A stretch of DNA of 64,000 nt from Manduca sexta (Eukaryota; Arthropoda; Insecta; Lepidoptera; Sphingidae). Every line of letters begins with the position of its first letter. Position 1 is the first letter of the stretch. A program made the position numbers and the translations under genes. This document shows positions 59,891 to 64,000 of the stretch, piece by piece. The notes beneath the pieces are model-generated. The model worked only from the letters and a program-made list of their open reading frames with translations, was not told the DNA's origin and did not search any database. Where the stretch lies: the NCBI RefSeq assembly GCF_014839805.1, contig NC_051130.1, positions 1,116,001 to 1,180,000 of the forward strand, in the 5' to 3' direction.

Positions 59891-62757
59891 TTTACGTATG
59901 TAGGCTTACGATGGGTTCTATAAGAAAATAATCAAGTAAACGTGACGTGAGTTATGTCTAACAAACTGACTGCAAGCTGTTATGTCTAAGTGTATACCAA
60001 GTAATGTGCATGTACGATTCGTTTAGCACGTACACCAATTACTCTCAATAACAGCGCGGCAGCTCGTTAGATGCAGTTAGAGCTGCCCAAACACACGCGC
60101 GCATTGAAATCAATCAAAATGTATTAGTGGCACCTTGTCCTTGCGAGCGGCACTTACCGCTTAAGGTACGATTCCATACATGCACTTAAAATACGCACCA
60201 TTGCTAACATGGCCATCTGTGGTAGCATAAACTTATACGTATTTTGAATTGTGGGCTAAGCTCATCGGAAAGTCGTGTTTAAAAGTATTGATGTTAAATT
60301 TTAAATTGATCAAACTGATATCATTGCCATATATAAAAACGGCGTAAAATAGCATTTTCACTACGGATCAGTGAAACTGTCAGAGGACTATTATATAATA
60401 TTTTATTTCTGTATTTGGGATAAAATAGAATGCACTATTACTTATAGATTATATCTTTCCAATCTTCCTATTCAACTAAAAGTCGGCAAAGCACTTTGTA
60501 GTTCTGTCTAAATGTGTTGTCAAAATGTTCAAATAACCCATCGGCGTAGTTGCCTTCTTTCATGATGTAAGAGTCTGGTGATCGTACAGACCATCATTTT
60601 GTATACAGCTTCTCTGGCAAGCGCAGTGAATTCAATCAGCGCGCTATAAGTATTATAACTGTTGACTGTGGTGCGTAAATAAATCCTCGAGACTGCACTC
60701 CACGGTATTCTACGTTAACAGATACAGTTAGTACGCAGATGTGTGTGTGCGTCACCGTTGTCGCATTTATCAGTCGGGATGAGGTCTGCATGTAGAGCGC
60801 GAGGTGTTGTTGTGTTGTTATTGTCGTCACGCGCGAATGAGCCGGCGCATCTCATACAGATCTGGTCTATAGCAGCATTGTTCGCGGCACACGGGAGCTC
60901 CTGAGGAAGCGCTGTTACTGAAAGCAATGTTTTTCTATAAAGTGATAAATGTTCAATGGGATTATCTAATAGCCACTAAGCCTAAAAATAAAAACGTATT
61001 TCAGTTGCCATCTAGAGTAAAGACGTTTTCGCCTCTAGTACCCATGTGTTAAGTACGAAAACTCGTTTCGTTTAAAATAGATGATCCTGCATAGTATCCA
61101 CCATCAGCTAAACCGGTGGTTTATTTACTAGACTTATTCCAAACTTAAACTTCGTAACACTAATCTCTTTAACAGTCGGGAGTAGTTATCGTTGGACGAA
61201 GCGTGAGCCGTCAGCATGATGTAACACAAATATTTGGAATATTTGCACGTGATATCTTACTAATTGCTTTAATAAATGCTATAAAATCTACAGTTCTATT
61301 AGACGAGTCACGGATACACGCTAGAAGTAGCGTTCATATTATACTACTGAAGGATAATAACAGTAACATATAAATCGTGGACATATCAATATAAACAACG
61401 TCGCGGATTGTGTTCGGGCCCGAATGTGTGGCGCGACCTTACACTGGGTGTTAATAAAATGTATTTAATACAATGGAGACGCCTTGACATCCTTCACTCT
61501 AGACAACTTGCACTATGAAACAGTTGCAATATTATTTCACTCGTAGTAAAATAGTACTGGAGGTGGACTTGATAACTCTTCTACACATATTGTAGTAACT
61601 AAGACTCTGCGTACATTTTTACGTTTAATACATGAAGAAAAGAAGGTGGTTCAAAACCATCAAAGTAATTCATTTGACAGAAAGCTTTTTTACAGGATTT
61701 ATACATCAGAGAAGGTGCATCACGTCGCTCACTTCACACGTCAATTAAAAGTATTCAGAAAAAAATATTTCTACTTGAGCCACGTACATGTTGTGGTTCC
61801 AGGTATCTCTGTTTATCTTTCTCTCGGTCGCTGATCATCGCATCAACTCCTCGGTTTCTGAGGTCCTTAAATGCACACAAACATACTTAATTCAAAGGAT
61901 TCTTGTGTACCTTGCCGTTCCCTGATACAATGTTCGATTGAATCTAAAGGTTGACGACGCGTGAACTTTTCACGTCGTGCTTATGTTCCACGGCACCTCG
62001 TAGGTATCCGACTTTCCGTCAGTATTTGAGATGCTTCGTTCTATAAGTAAGCAAAAATGGACAATATTGTTGCGGTTGTAAGTTGCGAGTTGTACTTCGG
62101 TAACAAACCAGGAAAACGCGAATAATATGTGAACGTTAACTAACTATAATTGCCATTATTCCGTACCTACGGTTGTCAGTGCTTGGTGTTCGGTGCCGGT
62201 CACCGGCACATGACCTTAGCCGTAGGCTCCGCTGAGGCTTTTAATTGATCCCATTAAATGTGCGCGCGCATGTTTCAAGAGCGCTCGGTAATTTGTTTAA
62301 ACTTGTTCACGCATCTTTATTGCTCAAACATGTTGAAATCCGCTTCAGATCAACAATCTACTGGTTAATTGATTTTTATTAATTACTACGCGATCGTCGG
62401 TACAGTTGTTTATAAAATCTACAATATGCATACTTGGTCGGTAAGCAATTATTTCGGATTTAAATGAGCGTTGTGGCCTTCCAAGCGACATAATTTTCAT
62501 AAAATATATAAATACATGAAATTATATTTTAATATTAACCTAATATTGTAAAAAATACGCATAAACTATTGCATATATTTGTATGAGACCACTCGTGTAG
62601 AACACAATGTTTTGTATAAATAAATCAGCTACTAAGGAACTATCAACATTGTGATTTTTAAAACTTAATTAGGAACTATATTTGTAAAAATAAGCTTAAT
62701 ACTGACTTACGGTAATAGGATATTTTATGTAATAATATATACTCGTCACGCGATTTT
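59891..62757. other. Unassigned DNA
   Basis: I find no gene, RNA or clear repeat. CpG-richer spots occur at about 60830-60905. The minus frames 60636-60830 and 60715-60927 overlap in different frames and show no domain. The plus frame 61646-61834 is unremarkable. The stretch is consistent with intron or intergenic regulatory DNA. Confidence 0.35.
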
Positions 62758-62850
62758 CGATGGTGGTCTGAGCAGAGCGGTCCATATGCGGCAACCTGCG
62801 TAACGTGAGCGCCCGCCGGCCGCTGCGGGTTCAAGGTCCGGTGGGGACTA
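62758..62850 (+). repeat. tRNA-like sequence with A and B boxes
   Basis: An A-box-like 'tggtctgagcagag' (from 62764) and a B-box-like 'ggttcaaggtcc' (62828-62839) are followed by 'ggtggggacta'. The spacing is about 50 bases and the intervening sequence is CpG-rich. The acceptor stem does not close convincingly and a standard anticodon loop is not obvious, so a SINE head or tRNA pseudogene is more likely than a working tRNA. Confidence 0.35.
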
Positions 62851-63329
62851 TTTTTCTAAATTCATCAACTAAGTTTCATCATCTAATCAATGTGTGTTTT
62901 GTTAATTATGTGCAGTTAGCCATAAAAGTAGTTGAACAAATTGTAAATCTCAAATTGCCTGAATCTTTTGTGTCTTAATCCACAGTTGTTTTATCTTCAC
63001 TGAAATAAACTTCTAAGGGTTTAATTTATTTTAGATAAAAATAAATAATATTTACATTGAAGATAATGTGTAGATGCATTTTGAAATTTTGCATCAGTTC
63101 AGCTACTTTTTTGGCTGATTGTATATACATATCTAGATGAACAGTCGGGTACAAAAGTTATTTATTTATTTTTTTCCACATACAACTATTTTACAGGTAA
63201 TACCCAATACAATAGCGTAATACAATAGTTATTATAATATTTTATTATTACTTACTATTACATAAGCGGCCGATGTGAATTCCGTCAAAGAGCATGAAAA
63301 TATATCAATCTGGTTGGACAAAGCATTGA

Positions 63330-63440
63330 GCACACGCAGCGCGCGCGTCAATGGTGCATGCCGTAATAAGTTGGTGCGAGCTCGCGGCACCAAGAACAGT
63401 GGCGGTCGCCGCCGCCGCCCTATATACCTATCCGGGACAC
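63330..63440. promoter_or_regulatory. CpG-rich island with TATA-like element
   Basis: It contains 'cacgcagcgcgcgcgtcaat', 'gcgagctcgcggcacc' and '(gccgcc)n', followed by 'cctatatacc' at about 63418-63427. Taken as a possible promoter it points rightward, but the frame 63275-63493 over it is not convincing. This is a candidate only. Confidence 0.25.
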
Positions 63441-63951
63441 ACAGCCCAGCTGCTTGTAGGAGACTAGGTTATATCTTATATATTATACTATAGCTCTAGA
63501 AGTCTCTGGATCGAATTAGGATAATAACTGAATCATAAACTAATGTCATAACTAGTTGTAATACTGAGGTGATCAGTTACATCACAGTGATAAATGTTCA
63601 AGTGGAATCCTCTCTCACTCGTTTGTTTGTTCGATGCATTATACTACGCGTGACATTTTGTAATGTTCGGTACGCATTTTCCTTATTTATCATTATGCAA
63701 TAAACAATATCTAATGTTGAAACGTCTCAAAAATTACAGCACTGATAATGGATCATGTTTGCGCTTCTGATTACCGCGGCGGCCGCGCGTGTCGACATCC
63801 TATGAAATGCATCGCGAGCTTGTGACTTCGATGTTTGCTTTCTCGATTTATCTTATCTTGGGTATTCGATAGATCGTGCATGGGAGCCGAGAATCCGCAG
63901 GTTCTGAGTTCCCTTTTAGATCGCGTGAACTCTCGTTTAGGTTTCTAACAT

Positions 63952-64000
63952 AATTATTATATATAATAATAATATCAGCCCTGTATTATATACTTGCCCA
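63952..64000 (-). repeat. tRNA-derived SINE (family A), 3' end entering from the right edge
   Basis: On plus, '(ata)n' is followed by 'atcagccctgtattatatac' and 'ttgccca', the reverse complement of the family A 3' end ('tgggca..tataatacagggc' plus AT tail). The rest lies beyond the window. Confidence 0.7.

Noticed and set aside
1..64000. CRISPR array, bacterial operons, ribosomal RNA genes
   Set aside because: No regularly spaced direct repeats, no ribosome-binding-site and gene arrays, and no rRNA core motifs were seen. The repeats present are eukaryotic SINE and LINE types.
1..64000. Known conserved microRNAs (let-7, miR-100, miR-125, bantam, miR-1, miR-8, iab-4, miR-193, miR-2788 and similar)
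   Set aside because: I looked by eye for remembered mature sequences and found none. This is not exhaustive, and species-specific microRNAs cannot be excluded.

Overview
The window looks like AT-rich nuclear DNA from a moth or butterfly (Lepidoptera). The evidence is its dispersed repeats: two tRNA-derived SINE families with recognisable A and B boxes, LINE 3' tails of types common in Lepidoptera, small palindromic and TIR elements, and a reverse-transcriptase relic. Family recognition is from memory; nothing was searched. A nymphalid butterfly is possible but not shown. I can support no complete protein-coding gene. The long open frames crossing N runs are gap artefacts, and nearly all other short frames lie in repeats or in unconstrained AT-rich DNA.

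Layout. Three runs of exactly 500 N (16149-16648, 34446-34945, 50628-51127) are scaffold placeholders, so the window is four contigs. Bases 1-15145 are repeated head-to-tail at 17171-32780. Most of the alignment is near-identical, with patches of much higher divergence at embedded repeats. The layout fits a tandem duplication with a unit of about 17.6 kb (15146-32780), in which copy 1 continues left of the window and the junction at 15145/15146 lies inside one contig. An assembly artefact is not excluded.

32781-50627 is single-copy intergenic or intronic-looking DNA with many transposon relics: LINE 3' tails, a LINE reverse-transcriptase C-terminus (about 37262-37708, minus), a SINE split by a nested retroelement with a 13-bp target-site duplication (41611-42510), an intact SINE (45584-45916), a long palindromic element (45354-45560) and a TIR element (50199-50381).

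51128-64000 differs in character. Repeats are sparser and there are several short GC- and CpG-rich islands. Two look like core promoters: a minus-strand TATA element near 52370, upstream of an ATG in good insect context at 52194, and a plus-strand CRE/TATA/E-box cluster at 54955-55007. A 90-codon ATG-initiated frame (51180-51452) is followed closely by an A27 tract and could be the 3' end of a retrocopy. These are the only places where gene function is plausible, and all are weakly supported. The most distinctive observation is the tandem duplication with its mosaic divergence.
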